A stretch of 64,000 bases of DNA from Agrobacterium salinitolerans (GTDB lineage: Bacteria > Pseudomonadota > Alphaproteobacteria > Rhizobiales > Rhizobiaceae): NCBI RefSeq assembly GCF_002008225.1, contig NZ_MRDH01000002.1:62001-126000 (forward strand). Reading direction: 5' to 3'. Below are positions 43,023-52,104 of the stretch, in pieces. The notes under the pieces were generated by a model. It worked only from the letters and a program-made list of their open reading frames with translations. It was not told where the DNA came from and did not search any database. Position 1 is the first letter of the stretch, and each line of letters begins with the position of its first letter. A program made the position numbers and the translations under genes.

Positions 43023-43556
43023 ATGCTGAAGAAGATTATTGCTGCCGCCATCTGCGGGATTGCCGTTGCTTCCATGTCCAACCATGCCGACGCTGCTGGC
43101 GCTGCCGGTTTTGCCCGCGGTTTCGCCGCCGTCGAGAAGTCCGCCGTGACGCAGATCGGTGTTTCCGCGCCTGATGGTTTCGACGGCTGCGTTCTTTCAG
43201 CCGGCCAGTGCGTCTCTGCCATCGCTGCGCCGCTGACGGTCGAGCGCCGTGAGGAACTGCTGCGCGTCAACCGCGACGTGAACGCCACAATGGGCGCGCT
43301 CGACGATTATGTCTCCGGTTTTGCAACCGATGTTCCGGCAACGCCGTCTTTGAGCCTTGGCGATTGCGGTGATTGCGCCGCCATCAAGCGCACGGCCCTT
43401 GCCGGCGCCGGCTGGTCCTCCAGCGCGCTGCGCCTCGCCTTTTCGCTGAACAATGACGGATCGCTCGAAAAAGTGCTGATCGTTACCACCGACAAGGGCG
43501 ATATCGTCCTTGGCAATGCCGTCTTTTCTCCGGCAGAGCGCGAAACCGCGCTTTGA
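43023..43556 (+). CDS. Secreted degenerate C93-type (BTLCP) cysteine-peptidase homologue
   Basis: The 177-residue precursor has a Sec signal (MLKKIIAAAICGIAVASMSNHADA). The mature part follows the bacterial transglutaminase-like cysteine peptidase pattern: DGCVLSAGQC, RREELLRVNRDVNATM, SLGDCGDCAAIKR (family GDCEDY-hydrophobic-KR, Cys115 kept) and VLIVTTDKGDIVLGN. In active members the last block reads GHAVL...VLDN; here the His is Glu149 and the Asp is Gly164, and the usual C-terminal tail is missing. It is probably catalytically inactive. A strong terminator follows. The longer upstream frame from 42927 is not used. Confidence 0.72.
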   Translation: MLKKIIAAAICGIAVASMSNHADAAGAAGFARGFAAVEKSAVTQIGVSAPDGFDGCVLSAGQCVSAIAAPLTVERREELLRVNRDVNATMGALDDYVSGFATDVPATPSLSLGDCGDCAAIKRTALAGAGWSSSALRLAFSLNNDGSLEKVLIVTTDKGDIVLGNAVFSPAERETAL

Positions 43557-43622
43557 CCTCTGGTTCGAGCATCGGAAACAGTTTGCGATCCGATGCTCCA
43601 TTCTTTCATGCCTGCCAGACTG

Positions 43623-43669
43623 CGCCGGTTTTCCTGACCCTGTTGGTTCAGGAAGCCGGCGATTTTTTT
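43623..43669. terminator. Strong hairpin terminator between convergent genes
   Basis: GCCGG-TTTTCCTGACC pairs with GGTTCAGGAA-GCCGGC around a short loop, followed on the plus strand by a seven-T run. The stop codon of the EamA gene (43648) lies inside the hairpin. Confidence 0.85.
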
Positions 43670-44535
43670 CGTTCCGCGACGGCAATGCCCGCCAGCGCCA
43701 TGATGAGTGCGGCTATCTGATACGTGTGCAGCGTTTCGCTGAGCACGAAGACGGACAGCAGCGTGCCGAAGACAGGCACAAGGTTGATGAAGAGGCCGGC
43801 GCGGTTGGCGCCGATCTGTTCCACGCCCTTGATGTACAGGATCTGCGCGACGAGTGAGGCAAAAATGCCGGCATAGACCACCAGCACCCAACCCTTCTGA
43901 TCCGGCCAGACGACGCTGTTGCGGGAGATTTCCCAGAAGACCAGCGGCACCGAGGTGAGGAGCGCGAAGAAGGCGGGGATGGCCATCAGCGTGCGCCAGT
44001 CGACGGCCGGTTTCCAGCGCAGAATGACGGTGTAGATCGCATAAACAAGCACGGCGAGCAGCATGACGGCGTCGCCGACATTCATTTCCAGTTGCAGCAG
44101 CGAAACCGGATCGCCATGCGAGGCGAGCAGCGCCACACCGGCGATGGTGAGGCAGAAGCCGGCGATCTGGCCGAACAGCACGCGGGTGCGGAACAGTATG
44201 AAGTTCAGGACGAAGATGACCATGGGAATGCCGGCCTGGATGACGGCGGCATTGATGGCCGAGGTGTGTTGCAGGGCCGTGTAGAGAAACACGTTAAAGG
44301 CGGTATAACCGACACTGCCGAGCACGAAGAAATAGGGCAGGCGCTGTTTCACCACCGGCCAGTCCTTGATGAGTTGCGGCACGGAAATGGCGAAGATGAT
44401 GGCGACGGCGAAGACCCAGCGCAGGAAGGTGAAGGCCATGGGGCTGATGTGGCCGACGGCCAGCTTTCCGGCAACGGTGTTGCCGCCCCAGCAGAGCGTG
44501 GCGATGATGAGGGCGATATAGGCTTTCGAAGGCAC
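43648..44535 (-). CDS. DMT-superfamily transporter (two EamA domains)
   Basis: An inner-membrane exporter with ten predicted helices forming two EamA repeats (IALIIATLCWGGNTVAGKLAV at the start of the first; GDAVMLLAVLVYAIYTVILRW at the start of the second). I place the start at GTG 44535 (VPSKAYIALI), giving 295 residues as usual for the family. The open frame continues to 44670 but adds a basic, unlikely N-terminus. Substrates of such proteins are typically amino acids or other metabolites; none can be named. It is divergent from purA, with a 240-base gap. Confidence 0.85.
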   Translation of the reverse strand: MPSKAYIALIIATLCWGGNTVAGKLAVGHISPMAFTFLRWVFAVAIIFAISVPQLIKDWPVVKQRLPYFFVLGSVGYTAFNVFLYTALQHTSAINAAVIQAGIPMVIFVLNFILFRTRVLFGQIAGFCLTIAGVALLASHGDPVSLLQLEMNVGDAVMLLAVLVYAIYTVILRWKPAVDWRTLMAIPAFFALLTSVPLVFWEISRNSVVWPDQKGWVLVVYAGIFASLVAQILYIKGVEQIGANRAGLFINLVPVFGTLLSVFVLSETLHTYQIAALIMALAGIAVAERKKSPAS

Positions 44536-44775
44536 GCTGATGTTTCGCTTCTTCAATGGGTGGGAAAACGGAGAGGGGTGGATGGCGGCCTTGCGCCCGC
44601 GCTTGGCCCCCACGGGGCGAGATAATGCGGGAAATCCGCGTCTTGTCACGGAAAAAGCAAAATTCTCCATAAGAAACAGGGTCGCTTTCCGTAAAACAAC
44701 GCAGTATACATTCGCGGGTTTGGGTTTCCCATCGGGTTATCGGGCGTGCAAGCGCCATGAGCAGGAAAGCAAGAA

Positions 44776-46074
44776 ATGACGAATGTTGTGGTGGTCGGCT
44801 CGCAATGGGGCGACGAAGGCAAAGGCAAGATTGTCGACTGGCTGTCCGAGCGGGCAGATGTCGTCGTGCGGTATCAGGGCGGCCATAATGCCGGCCATAC
44901 GCTTGTCATCGATGGCATCAGCTACAAGCTTTCGCTCCTGCCGTCCGGCGTCGTGCGTCCCGGCAAGCTTGCCGTCATCGGCAATGGCGTCGTGGTCGAT
45001 CCGCATGCCCTGATTGCCGAAATCGGCCGTCTGGAAGCACAGGGCGTCAAGGTCACGCCGGAAAACCTGCGCATTGCCGACAATGCCACGCTCATTCTTT
45101 CGCTGCATCGCGAACTGGACGGCATGCGCGAAGACGCGGCCTCCAACAGCGGCACCAAGATCGGCACCACACGCCGCGGCATCGGCCCGGCCTATGAAGA
45201 CAAGGTCGGCCGCCGCGCCATCCGCGTCATGGATCTCGCCGACATGGAGGCGCTTTCCGCCAAGGTCGACCGCATCCTCACGCATCACAATGCGCTTCGT
45301 CGCGGTTTCGGCGCGGCTGAAGTGGCGCATGAGACGATCATGGAAGAACTGGGCTCGATTGCCGAACGCATCCTGCCGTTCAGCGAAACCGTGTGGCTGC
45401 TGCTCGACAAGAAGCGCCGCGCCGGTGCGCGCATTCTGTTCGAAGGCGCTCAAGGGTCGCTGCTCGATATCGACCACGGCACCTATCCTTACGTGACCTC
45501 TTCCAACACGGTTGCCGGTCAGGCCGCTGCCGGTTCGGGCATGGGTCCGGGTTCCCTGGGTTACATTCTCGGCATCACCAAGGCCTACACCACCCGTGTT
45601 GGCGAAGGTCCGTTCCCGACCGAGCTGAACGACGAGATCGGCCAGTTCCTGGGCGAAAAGGGTCATGAATTCGGCACCGTCACCGGCCGCAAGCGCCGCT
45701 GCGGCTGGTTCGATGCCGCACTGGTGCGCCAGTCGGTCGCCACCAACGGTATTACCGGCATCGCGCTCACCAAGCTCGATGTTCTCGACGGTCTCGACGA
45801 GCTGAAAATCTGCGTCGGTTACAAGCTGGACGGGCAGGAAATCGATCATCTTCCGGCAAGCCAGGGCGCGCAGGCGCGGGTCGAGCCGATCTACGTCACA
45901 CTGGAAGGCTGGAAGGAATCTACCGTCGGTGCCCGAAAATGGGCGGATTTGCCTGCTCAGGCAATCAAATATGTCCGTCAGGTCGAGGAATTGATCGGGG
46001 CGCCTGTCGCGCTTCTGTCGACAAGTCCGGAGCGTGACGACACCATACTTGTGACTGATCCGTTTGAGGATTAA
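44776..46074 (+). CDS. purA: Adenylosuccinate synthetase
   Basis: It converts IMP and aspartate to adenylosuccinate with GTP, the first committed AMP step. The 432-residue protein has the GTP-binding [16 protein letters not shown] (residues 8-23; catalytic Asp13), QGGHNAGHT with the catalytic His, the IMP-site [14 protein letters not shown], and GPFPTE. Length and motifs fit the family exactly. AGGAAAGCAAGAA precedes the ATG. Confidence 0.98.
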   Translation: MTNVVVVGSQWGDEGKGKIVDWLSERADVVVRYQGGHNAGHTLVIDGISYKLSLLPSGVVRPGKLAVIGNGVVVDPHALIAEIGRLEAQGVKVTPENLRIADNATLILSLHRELDGMREDAASNSGTKIGTTRRGIGPAYEDKVGRRAIRVMDLADMEALSAKVDRILTHHNALRRGFGAAEVAHETIMEELGSIAERILPFSETVWLLLDKKRRAGARILFEGAQGSLLDIDHGTYPYVTSSNTVAGQAAAGSGMGPGSLGYILGITKAYTTRVGEGPFPTELNDEIGQFLGEKGHEFGTVTGRKRRCGWFDAALVRQSVATNGITGIALTKLDVLDGLDELKICVGYKLDGQEIDHLPASQGAQARVEPIYVTLEGWKESTVGARKWADLPAQAIKYVRQVEELIGAPVALLSTSPERDDTILVTDPFED

Positions 46075-46144
46075 TGTCCTCGGCGATCTAGATTCATAAA
46101 CCATATCGGGCCGGTACGTCGCCGGTCACGACGAGAAAGTGCTT

Positions 46145-48451
46145 ATGGCGGATTTTGTAGCAGTCATTCGCAAGGCCGTGGATGGCTTGGCGAACAATAC
46201 TCCCGAAAACCGGGCGAAGGTTTACGACAAGGCGCGCAGTGCTGTTGTGCGCCAGCTCGAGAATATGAAGCCACGTCCGCCGGAAGAATTGTTGCGCCGG
46301 CAGATCGCCAAGCTGGACGCCGCAATTGCCGAGGTGGACAGCGAATATGCAGAGGCGCTTCCGGCGCTGGAGGAAGATGACGCTGTCTCTCCCGCTGCGG
46401 AAGAGACGGCGGCGTCCTATTACCAGCAGGATTCCGTCGACGAAGACGACGCCCGCGCCGCCGAGCCGGCGGAGGATGCAGACCGGGAAGAGGCGCGGCA
46501 CGAGCCGGTCTACGAAGAACCGGCAGCCGCTGAACCCGCGCAATCCGAGCCGGTTTACGAAGAAGCGGTCGAAGAGGAAGAGCCCCGGCACGCTGACACC
46601 GCTGCCGATGAGGAGCCGCATCACGGCGGCCGCGAGCCGGAAGAGCTTTATGATGCGCCGGAAACGGCTCATGCCGCTCACGCTCCGGCACACGGCTCCG
46701 ACGAAGCCGTCGGCACCTATTTCGTCCGTACGGAAGAAGAGCCGGCTCACCAGCCGCAGGATGACTATGTGGAGCCTGAAACGGCGTCCGCTCCTGCTGA
46801 TGATTCCGTTCCGTCCCATTGGGCGCAGCCGGTGGATGAGGACGACTGGCGCAAGCTCGAGGACGCGCAGGACGACGATGTGCGTCCGGCCGGAGAGGAA
46901 TATGAAGAGGTTCGTAACGAGACCGACGAAGGTCCGCTCGTTGCCGGTTATGCCGCTCAGCATTACCAGGAACCGGAGGTAAGCTTCGAGCCGGCCCCTT
47001 ACGACGAGCATGAGCGTCGCGAGGCGGACGACCATTTCGGCCCCGCCGCCGTGGAGCACGCGCCCGCCTTTGGTGGCCGGCACGATTTCGACGAACATCG
47101 CCAGACGGAAGAGCAGGCCCCGAAAAAGGCAGCCGTGGTCGAGGATTTTTCGTCCTATTTCCAGGATGCGGATATCGCCATTCCGCCGAAGGACGCGCCA
47201 GCGCTGCCGCGCGCCGATAACGATCTCTTCGGCGATCAGGCAGCGGCAAAGGACAATAAGGAACGCACGCCCTGGGACGATCTGGACGAGTTGATCGGTT
47301 ATGACGGCGCGTCGTCCTCCACCAGTCAGGCTCCGGGCGACCCGAATGGTGTGGGCGCTGCCGCCGCGACGCCCGCCTATATGGTCAAGAAGAAGCCGCG
47401 CCGCAATTATGCGTCGGTGGTGCTTGCCCTTGCCGGCGTGGCGCTGCTAGCCGGCGGCGGTTATGCCGTGTGGATGAACCGCGATGCGCTGAACGATATG
47501 GTCGGCGGGCTGGTCAGCTCCGCACAGAACGGCGGCTCAAGCGAGACGGCTTCGAATGGGACGGGTGAGGCGCAGACCTCGACACCGCCGGCGACCCAGC
47601 AGCCGCCCGCCACGGGGCAGCAGTCGACGTCCCCGACCAACCAACAGACGCCGGCCCATGGCGATGACGGCTCCGTCACCGGCACCAAGTTCACCCAGCG
47701 GCTTCTGGCCGACGGCACAGAGCGTGACGAGGGACCTGCGCCGGGCGCGAACGGCCAGCCCGTTACCGCCGAAGGCCAGTCGGTCTATGAGCAGAATGTC
47801 GCGCCGCCGGCTGCGGGCGAGGCTCCGGCCAATAATGCCGGTGCGCCAGCCGGAACGCCTGCCGGCACGCCGGCGCAGCAGCCCGCCGCCGCCGCCGGCG
47901 ACCGCATGTTCCTTTATGAGGAAGTGCTGGGTCAGACGGTGCCGACCGCCATTCAGGGCAGCGTTTCCTGGTCGCTGCAGCAGGAAAATGACGGCGATGG
48001 CAAACCTTCGCCCACCGTGCAGGGTCAGATCAACGTTCCCGGCCGTGGCCTCAGCGCACTGATCACCTTCAAGCGCAATACCGACCCGTCGCTGCCGGCC
48101 AGCCATCTGATCGAGATCGTCTTCTCGGTATCGCCCGGCTTCGAAGGCGGCGCTATCGACAGCGTCCAGCGCATCGCGATGAAGAGCACCGAGCAGGATC
48201 GCGGCAACGCCCTGATTGCGGTTCCGGCCAAGATCACCGACGATTTCCACATGATTGCGCTCAACGATTTCCCGGATGCGATGAAGACCAATCTGGAGCT
48301 TCTGAAGAGCCGCAACTGGATCGACATTCCGGTTTCCTATCGCAATGGCCGGCGTGCGCTGCTGACCCTGCAAAAGGGCAATGACGGCATCGCCGCCTTC
48401 GACAAGGCGCTCAGCGAATGGGCGGCGGCAACGCCGGCGACCGGTCAGTAA
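46145..48451 (+). CDS. Large acidic single-pass membrane protein of unknown function (768 aa)
   Basis: The protein has four parts. Residues 1-80 are helical and charged (ADFVAVIRKAVDGLANN...). Residues about 80-400 are very rich in Glu, Asp, Pro and Ala with repeated E-E/E-P motifs and are probably disordered. There is one hydrophobic helix at about 419-444 (YASVVLALAGVALLAGGGYAVWM), preceded by KKKPRRN, so the N-terminal half should be cytoplasmic. A Thr/Pro/Gln/Gly-rich linker to about 580 precedes a folded periplasmic domain of about 190 residues (MFLYEEVLGQTVPTAIQGSV ... FSVSPGFEGGAIDSVQRI). It appears monocistronic after purA. No function is known to me; the topology resembles polar or divisome scaffold proteins, which is only an analogy. 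Confidence 0.85.
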   Translation: MADFVAVIRKAVDGLANNTPENRAKVYDKARSAVVRQLENMKPRPPEELLRRQIAKLDAAIAEVDSEYAEALPALEEDDAVSPAAEETAASYYQQDSVDEDDARAAEPAEDADREEARHEPVYEEPAAAEPAQSEPVYEEAVEEEEPRHADTAADEEPHHGGREPEELYDAPETAHAAHAPAHGSDEAVGTYFVRTEEEPAHQPQDDYVEPETASAPADDSVPSHWAQPVDEDDWRKLEDAQDDDVRPAGEEYEEVRNETDEGPLVAGYAAQHYQEPEVSFEPAPYDEHERREADDHFGPAAVEHAPAFGGRHDFDEHRQTEEQAPKKAAVVEDFSSYFQDADIAIPPKDAPALPRADNDLFGDQAAAKDNKERTPWDDLDELIGYDGASSSTSQAPGDPNGVGAAAATPAYMVKKKPRRNYASVVLALAGVALLAGGGYAVWMNRDALNDMVGGLVSSAQNGGSSETASNGTGEAQTSTPPATQQPPATGQQSTSPTNQQTPAHGDDGSVTGTKFTQRLLADGTERDEGPAPGANGQPVTAEGQSVYEQNVAPPAAGEAPANNAGAPAGTPAGTPAQQPAAAAGDRMFLYEEVLGQTVPTAIQGSVSWSLQQENDGDGKPSPTVQGQINVPGRGLSALITFKRNTDPSLPASHLIEIVFSVSPGFEGGAIDSVQRIAMKSTEQDRGNALIAVPAKITDDFHMIALNDFPDAMKTNLELLKSRNWIDIPVSYRNGRRALLTLQKGNDGIAAFDKALSEWAAATPATGQ

Positions 48452-48457
48452 TGATTT

Positions 48458-48485
48458 AAGGGCGGCTCAGGCCGCCCTTTTCGTT
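48458..48485 (+). terminator. Rho-independent terminator of the 768-aa protein gene
   Basis: Perfect 9-bp stem AAGGGCGGC/GCCGCCCTT with TCAG loop, followed by TTTCGTT, six bases after the stop codon. Confidence 0.92.
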
Positions 48486-48555
48486 ATATGGCTGCGGCGG
48501 CGTTTTTGCGTTGGCGGGTGATGGGTGGGTTAGTTGGTGCTGGTGGGTGTGGCTT

Positions 48556-48726
48556 GCCCCCCTCTGCCCTGCCGGGCATCTCCCCCACAGGTGGGGAGAT
48601 CGATATGCCGCGAGGTCGCGGCCAACTCAACGGTCAAGGATGAAGCGGCGGTAGAGCGTCTTGCCGATCTCCCTCCTTGTGGGGGAGATGCCGACAGGGC
48701 AGAGGGGGTAAGCGGCATACTCCGAA
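48556..48726. repeat. Inverted repeat element (CTGCCGGGCATCTCCCCC family), copy 1
   Basis: The ends CCCCTCTGCCCTGCCGGGCATCTCCCCC and its complement enclose an inner part that contains GATATGCCGCGAGGTCGCGGCC. Related elements lie at 53361-53543 and 63380-63570. The remaining part of this 425-base gap holds only the rpoH terminator. Confidence 0.88.
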
Positions 48727-48811
48727 ATGCGGATATTTTCCCTACCGCTTTTCCTCCAGAACAATCACGGGTCTCAGAGACAGAGCATTTCCCCGCCCGC
48801 CTTTTACAAAC

Positions 48812-48838
48812 AAAAAATCCCCGGCCGAAGGCCGAGGA
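48812..48838 (-). terminator. Rho-independent terminator of rpoH
   Basis: On the minus strand, CCTCGGCC-TTC-GGCCGGGG (one T-G pair) is followed by ATTTTTTG, 40 bases after the rpoH stop codon. Confidence 0.88.
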
Positions 48839-48877
48839 TGATTCATGGTCAGCGCATTGGCGTCGGCGCGTGTCGCC

Positions 48878-49780
48878 TTACGCATCCACCACGCGCAAGG
48901 CGCGCGCAGCTTCCAGCGCTTCCTTCTGCACCGCTTCCTGCACCTTCTCGAAGGCGCGAACCTCGATCTGGCGCACGCGTTCGCGGCTGATGTCGAACTC
49001 GGAAGAGAGTTCCTCCAGCGTCACCGGGTCTTCGGCAAGCCGGCGGGCTTCGAAGATGCGGCGTTCGCGGTCGTTCAGCACGCCCATGGCTTTCGCCAGC
49101 ATGCGGCGGCGGGTTTCCAGCTCGTCCTGTTCGATCAGCACGTCTTCCTGGCTGTCATGGTCGTCCACCAGCCAGTCCTGCCATTGGCCGGACTCGCCTT
49201 CGGAGGCCTTGATCGGCGCATTCAGCGAGGCGTCGCCATGCAGGCGGCGGTTCATCGAGATGACTTCTTCTTCCGACACCTGAAGCTTCGTCGCGATTTC
49301 CTTGACGTGCTCCGGCTTCAGATCGCCATCGTCGATTGCCTGGATGCGGCCTTTCAGCCGGCGCAGGTTGAAGAACAGACGCTTCTGGTTGGCGGTCGTG
49401 CCCATCTTCACCAGCGACCAGGAGCGCAGGATATATTCCTGGATCGAGGCCTTGATCCACCACATGGCGTAGGTGGCCAGACGGAAACCGCGCTCCGGAT
49501 CGAACTTCTTCACCGCCTGCATCAGGCCGACATTGCCTTCGGAGACGACTTCGCCGATTGGCAGGCCGTAACCGCGGTAACCCATGGCGATCTTGGCGAC
49601 GAGACGCAGATGGCTGGTGACGAGTTTATGCGCGGCGTCGCGGTCGCCATGCTCGGCATAACGCTTGCCAAGCATGTACTCTTCCTGCGGCTCCAGCATC
49701 GGAAATTTACGGATTTCGTCGAGATATCTATTGAGACCGGCTTCGCCGGCTGTAATCGTAGGCAAACTATTGCGGGCCAT
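48878..49780 (-). CDS. rpoH: RNA polymerase sigma-32 (heat shock) factor
   Basis: It directs transcription of heat-shock genes. The 300-residue protein has region 1.2/2.1 from about residue 15, region 2 with the core-binding and -10 recognition segment FDPERGFRLATYAMWWIKASIQEYILRSWSLVKMGTT, the RpoH box TANQKRLFFNLRRLK between regions 2 and 3, and region 4.2 ISRERVRQIEVRAFEKVQEAV for -35 recognition. The upstream region contains a heat-shock-type promoter, so autoregulation is likely. Confidence 0.97.
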   Translation of the reverse strand: MARNSLPTITAGEAGLNRYLDEIRKFPMLEPQEEYMLGKRYAEHGDRDAAHKLVTSHLRLVAKIAMGYRGYGLPIGEVVSEGNVGLMQAVKKFDPERGFRLATYAMWWIKASIQEYILRSWSLVKMGTTANQKRLFFNLRRLKGRIQAIDDGDLKPEHVKEIATKLQVSEEEVISMNRRLHGDASLNAPIKASEGESGQWQDWLVDDHDSQEDVLIEQDELETRRRMLAKAMGVLNDRERRIFEARRLAEDPVTLEELSSEFDISRERVRQIEVRAFEKVQEAVQKEALEAARALRVVDA

Positions 49781-49895
49781 AAAGCACCCCCTTATCTATG
49801 GTCTGGAACGGCACCCTCTTTGGCGTGGCAAATCACCCGCCCGAGGCACACCGTAAGCTGCGGGTCGTTACCGACCCCGCACGAACCCATGTGAC

Positions 49896-49924
49896 AAATA
49901 TGTACGCGCCCGCCGCGTTTCAAG
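49896..49924 (-). promoter_or_regulatory. Heat-shock (sigma-32) type promoter upstream of rpoH
   Basis: On the minus strand CTTGAAA (-35, 49918-49924) is followed by CATATTT (-10, 49896-49902). With 18 bases after CTTG it fits the alphaproteobacterial consensus CTTG-N17/18-CYTATNT apart from one base. It lies about 115 bases upstream of the rpoH start. Confidence 0.7.
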
Positions 49925-49947
49925 CGAACGCTGCGTTCACACATACG

Positions 49948-50772
49948 TTATATTCCAGTCACACCTTCCTTGATCTGTTTAACTTTCGAACGGTAGATTC
50001 GTTCCGAGAAGCCACCAAGGCCGGAGCGCACCATCAGTTCATACATCACCCGTCTGCGCATGGGATTGTGCAGGCGCACCACCTTCGAGCCGAGGAACTG
50101 CGTTTCGACATGGGAAAGCGCCTGCAGATCGTGATCGGCGGCGATGGCAGCAGCATAGGTGGCGTGAAATTCCCGGTGACAGACATAGGTCTTGTATTTC
50201 GTCATGCCGAAGCAGACGAGGCTATGGCCATGGGTGCGCAGAAAATCGGCGACGCCCACCGTCACTTCCGGCCAGGCGGGGTTGAAAGTGTCGTCGAAGA
50301 CGATGACGCCATGCGGTGCGATCACCTCCATGGCCAGTTTCGCATCGGCCAGCACATGGTGCAGGGTGTGGCCGCCATCAATGCTGAAGAAGCGGGCGGG
50401 GCCGATGCGGGAGGTGATATCGGCGGGCGCCAGCCGGGTGCTGTCGCCCTTGATGATGAGGTTCTCGTCCATTGGAAAGTCCAGCCGGCGACCGTTTTCC
50501 ATAAGGCGCTCATATTGGTCGAGGCTGCCGTCTTCCGGCGGGTCGAGATCGAACAAGTCGACGCCCAGAACCTTTTCCTGCGGCTGCGCGAATTTGCGCA
50601 GCAGAAAATAGGATCGGCCGTAATAAACGCCGATTTCCGCCAGGCCGCCATGGAGGCCGCTTTTCGTCTGGGCCTGCAACAGCGCTTTGAAGACGAGCGC
50701 ATCGGGCGGGTCGATATAACCTTCGACGCTGCGCAACTCCTGAAATATAAACCGGCGGTCTTCGATATTCAT
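49948..50772 (-). CDS. Class I SAM-dependent methyltransferase (Methyltransf_24-like)
   Basis: A 274-residue protein with a Rossmann methyltransferase core: motif I LAEIGVYYGRSYFLL (about 44-58), acidic VLGVDLFDLD after strand 2, and FFSIDGGHTLHHVLADAKLAM with VIVFDDTFNPAWPEV, as in TylF/CmcI/Methyltransf_24 enzymes. The C-terminal ~70 residues are unusual and basic. The methyl acceptor is unknown; such enzymes modify sugars, small metabolites or cell-surface polymers. It is upstream of rpoH in the same direction but separated by the rpoH promoter. The 270 bases on its 5' side (50773-51043) contain only a hairpin. Confidence 0.82.
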   Translation of the reverse strand: MNIEDRRFIFQELRSVEGYIDPPDALVFKALLQAQTKSGLHGGLAEIGVYYGRSYFLLRKFAQPQEKVLGVDLFDLDPPEDGSLDQYERLMENGRRLDFPMDENLIIKGDSTRLAPADITSRIGPARFFSIDGGHTLHHVLADAKLAMEVIAPHGVIVFDDTFNPAWPEVTVGVADFLRTHGHSLVCFGMTKYKTYVCHREFHATYAAAIAADHDLQALSHVETQFLGSKVVRLHNPMRRRVMYELMVRSGLGGFSERIYRSKVKQIKEGVTGI

Positions 50773-51007
50773 GCGATAGATCCCGTCATCATGCCGGTTC
50801 CGTTCGGGGCGGATCGAACGAATGGCGTCTTTGCGCTTTATTTGGCAGGCTTGAAATCGTCACGGTTTAATGGCCGCGATTTCAGGCGTTGCGGGGCCGA
50901 GGAGGTGTGACGATTGAAGCGAAATTGGGGCGGTCTATAAAAAGGACCGACTGCGGAATATCGCTATCCGCTAATCTTTTTTTATTATCCGGGGCTTCCG
51001 GCGAAAT

Positions 51008-51038
51008 GCATGGCGCGGTTTTTTGACCGTGCCATGCA
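51008..51038 (-). terminator. Hairpin downstream of the pseudouridine synthase gene
   Basis: GCATGGC-G-CGGT pairs with ACCG-T-GCCATGC around a T-rich loop, six bases past the stop. No T-run follows on the minus strand, so it may stabilise the 3' end rather than terminate. Confidence 0.5.
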
Positions 51039-51043
51039 GGTTT

Positions 51044-52066
51044 TCAGCCACGCAATGCGGCGGTCAGCGCTTCCATGTCGTCGGGCAGGTCGGTTTCGAA
51101 TTCCATCACCTCGCCGGTGCGCGGATGTTCGAAAGCGAGCAGATAGGCATGCAGAGCCTGGCGCGGAAAGCCGCGGACGGTGCTTTTGGCCGGTTCTTCG
51201 AGAAGGTTCGCCTTGGTGCGGAAGGCCGCGCCATATTCGGGATCGCCGATCAGCGGATGGCCGATATGGGCCATGTGCACGCGGATCTGGTGGGTGCGGC
51301 CGGTTTCCAGACGGCATTCCACCATCGAGGCGAGGCAGGTGGCGTCCGGCCGCTCATGGTAGCGTTCCATCACCTCGTAATGGGTGATCGCCTCGCGGGC
51401 ATCGTCGGCATCCTCGTGTTTGACGGCGCGTTTGGTACGGTCGGCGCTGCGGCCGAGTGCTGCGTCGATGGTGCCGCGCAGGGTTCGCGGGCGGCCCCAG
51501 ACGACGGCCTTGTAGGCGCGCTCCAGCGGCCCGGTGCGGCCATGATCGGCAAATTGTGCGGCGAGGTGACGGTGGGCATTGTCGTTCTTCGCCACGACCA
51601 TGACACCGGAGGTTTCCTTGTCCAGCCGGTGCACGATGCCCGGCCGCCTGACGCCGCCAATGCCGGACAGGCTGTCGCCGCAATGGTGGATAAGGGCGTT
51701 CACCAGCGTGCCGGTCCAGTTGCCTGCGCCCGGATGCACAACGAGACCGGCCGGTTTGACCAGCACGATCAGGTCTTCATCCTCATATTCCACGTCGAGC
51801 GGAATGTCCTCGCCCTTGGGTTCCGGGTCTTCCGGCTCGGGCATGATGATTTCGATACGGTCGCCGGGATGCACCTTCTTCTTCGGCTCCGTCACCGGCT
51901 GGCCGTTGAGGGAAACCGCGCCCTGTTCGATCAGCGCCTTCAGGCGGCTGCGGGAGAAGTCGCCGCCCACCTCGCCTGCCAGCCATGAATCGAGGCGGCC
52001 TTCGGCATCTTCCCCGGCAATCAGGACTTTCCTTGCGTCTCCGCCTTGTTTAAAGGGGTCGTTCAT
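51044..52066 (-). CDS. rluD: RluA/RluD-family 23S rRNA pseudouridine synthase
   Basis: It isomerises uridine to pseudouridine, probably in helix 69 of 23S rRNA. The 340-residue protein has an N-terminal S4 RNA-binding domain (RLDSWLAGEVGGDFSRSRLKALIEQGAVSLNG, residues 24-55), and a catalytic domain with GIVHRLDKETSGVMVVAK (nucleophile Asp149) and GRTHQIRVHMAHIGHPLIGDPEYG. The exact RluC/RluD assignment rests on length and domain order. It is divergent from a DUF6476 gene 38 bases away. Confidence 0.93.
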   Translation of the reverse strand: MNDPFKQGGDARKVLIAGEDAEGRLDSWLAGEVGGDFSRSRLKALIEQGAVSLNGQPVTEPKKKVHPGDRIEIIMPEPEDPEPKGEDIPLDVEYEDEDLIVLVKPAGLVVHPGAGNWTGTLVNALIHHCGDSLSGIGGVRRPGIVHRLDKETSGVMVVAKNDNAHRHLAAQFADHGRTGPLERAYKAVVWGRPRTLRGTIDAALGRSADRTKRAVKHEDADDAREAITHYEVMERYHERPDATCLASMVECRLETGRTHQIRVHMAHIGHPLIGDPEYGAAFRTKANLLEEPAKSTVRGFPRQALHAYLLAFEHPRTGEVMEFETDLPDDMEALTAALRG

Positions 52067-52104
52067 TCTTATTTTTCCGATCCATCAGCATTTCAGGGAA
52101 CCCG

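Noticed and set aside
44737-46104. 455-codon open frame on the minus strand
   Set aside because: It covers purA in the opposite direction; purA is highly conserved and certain.
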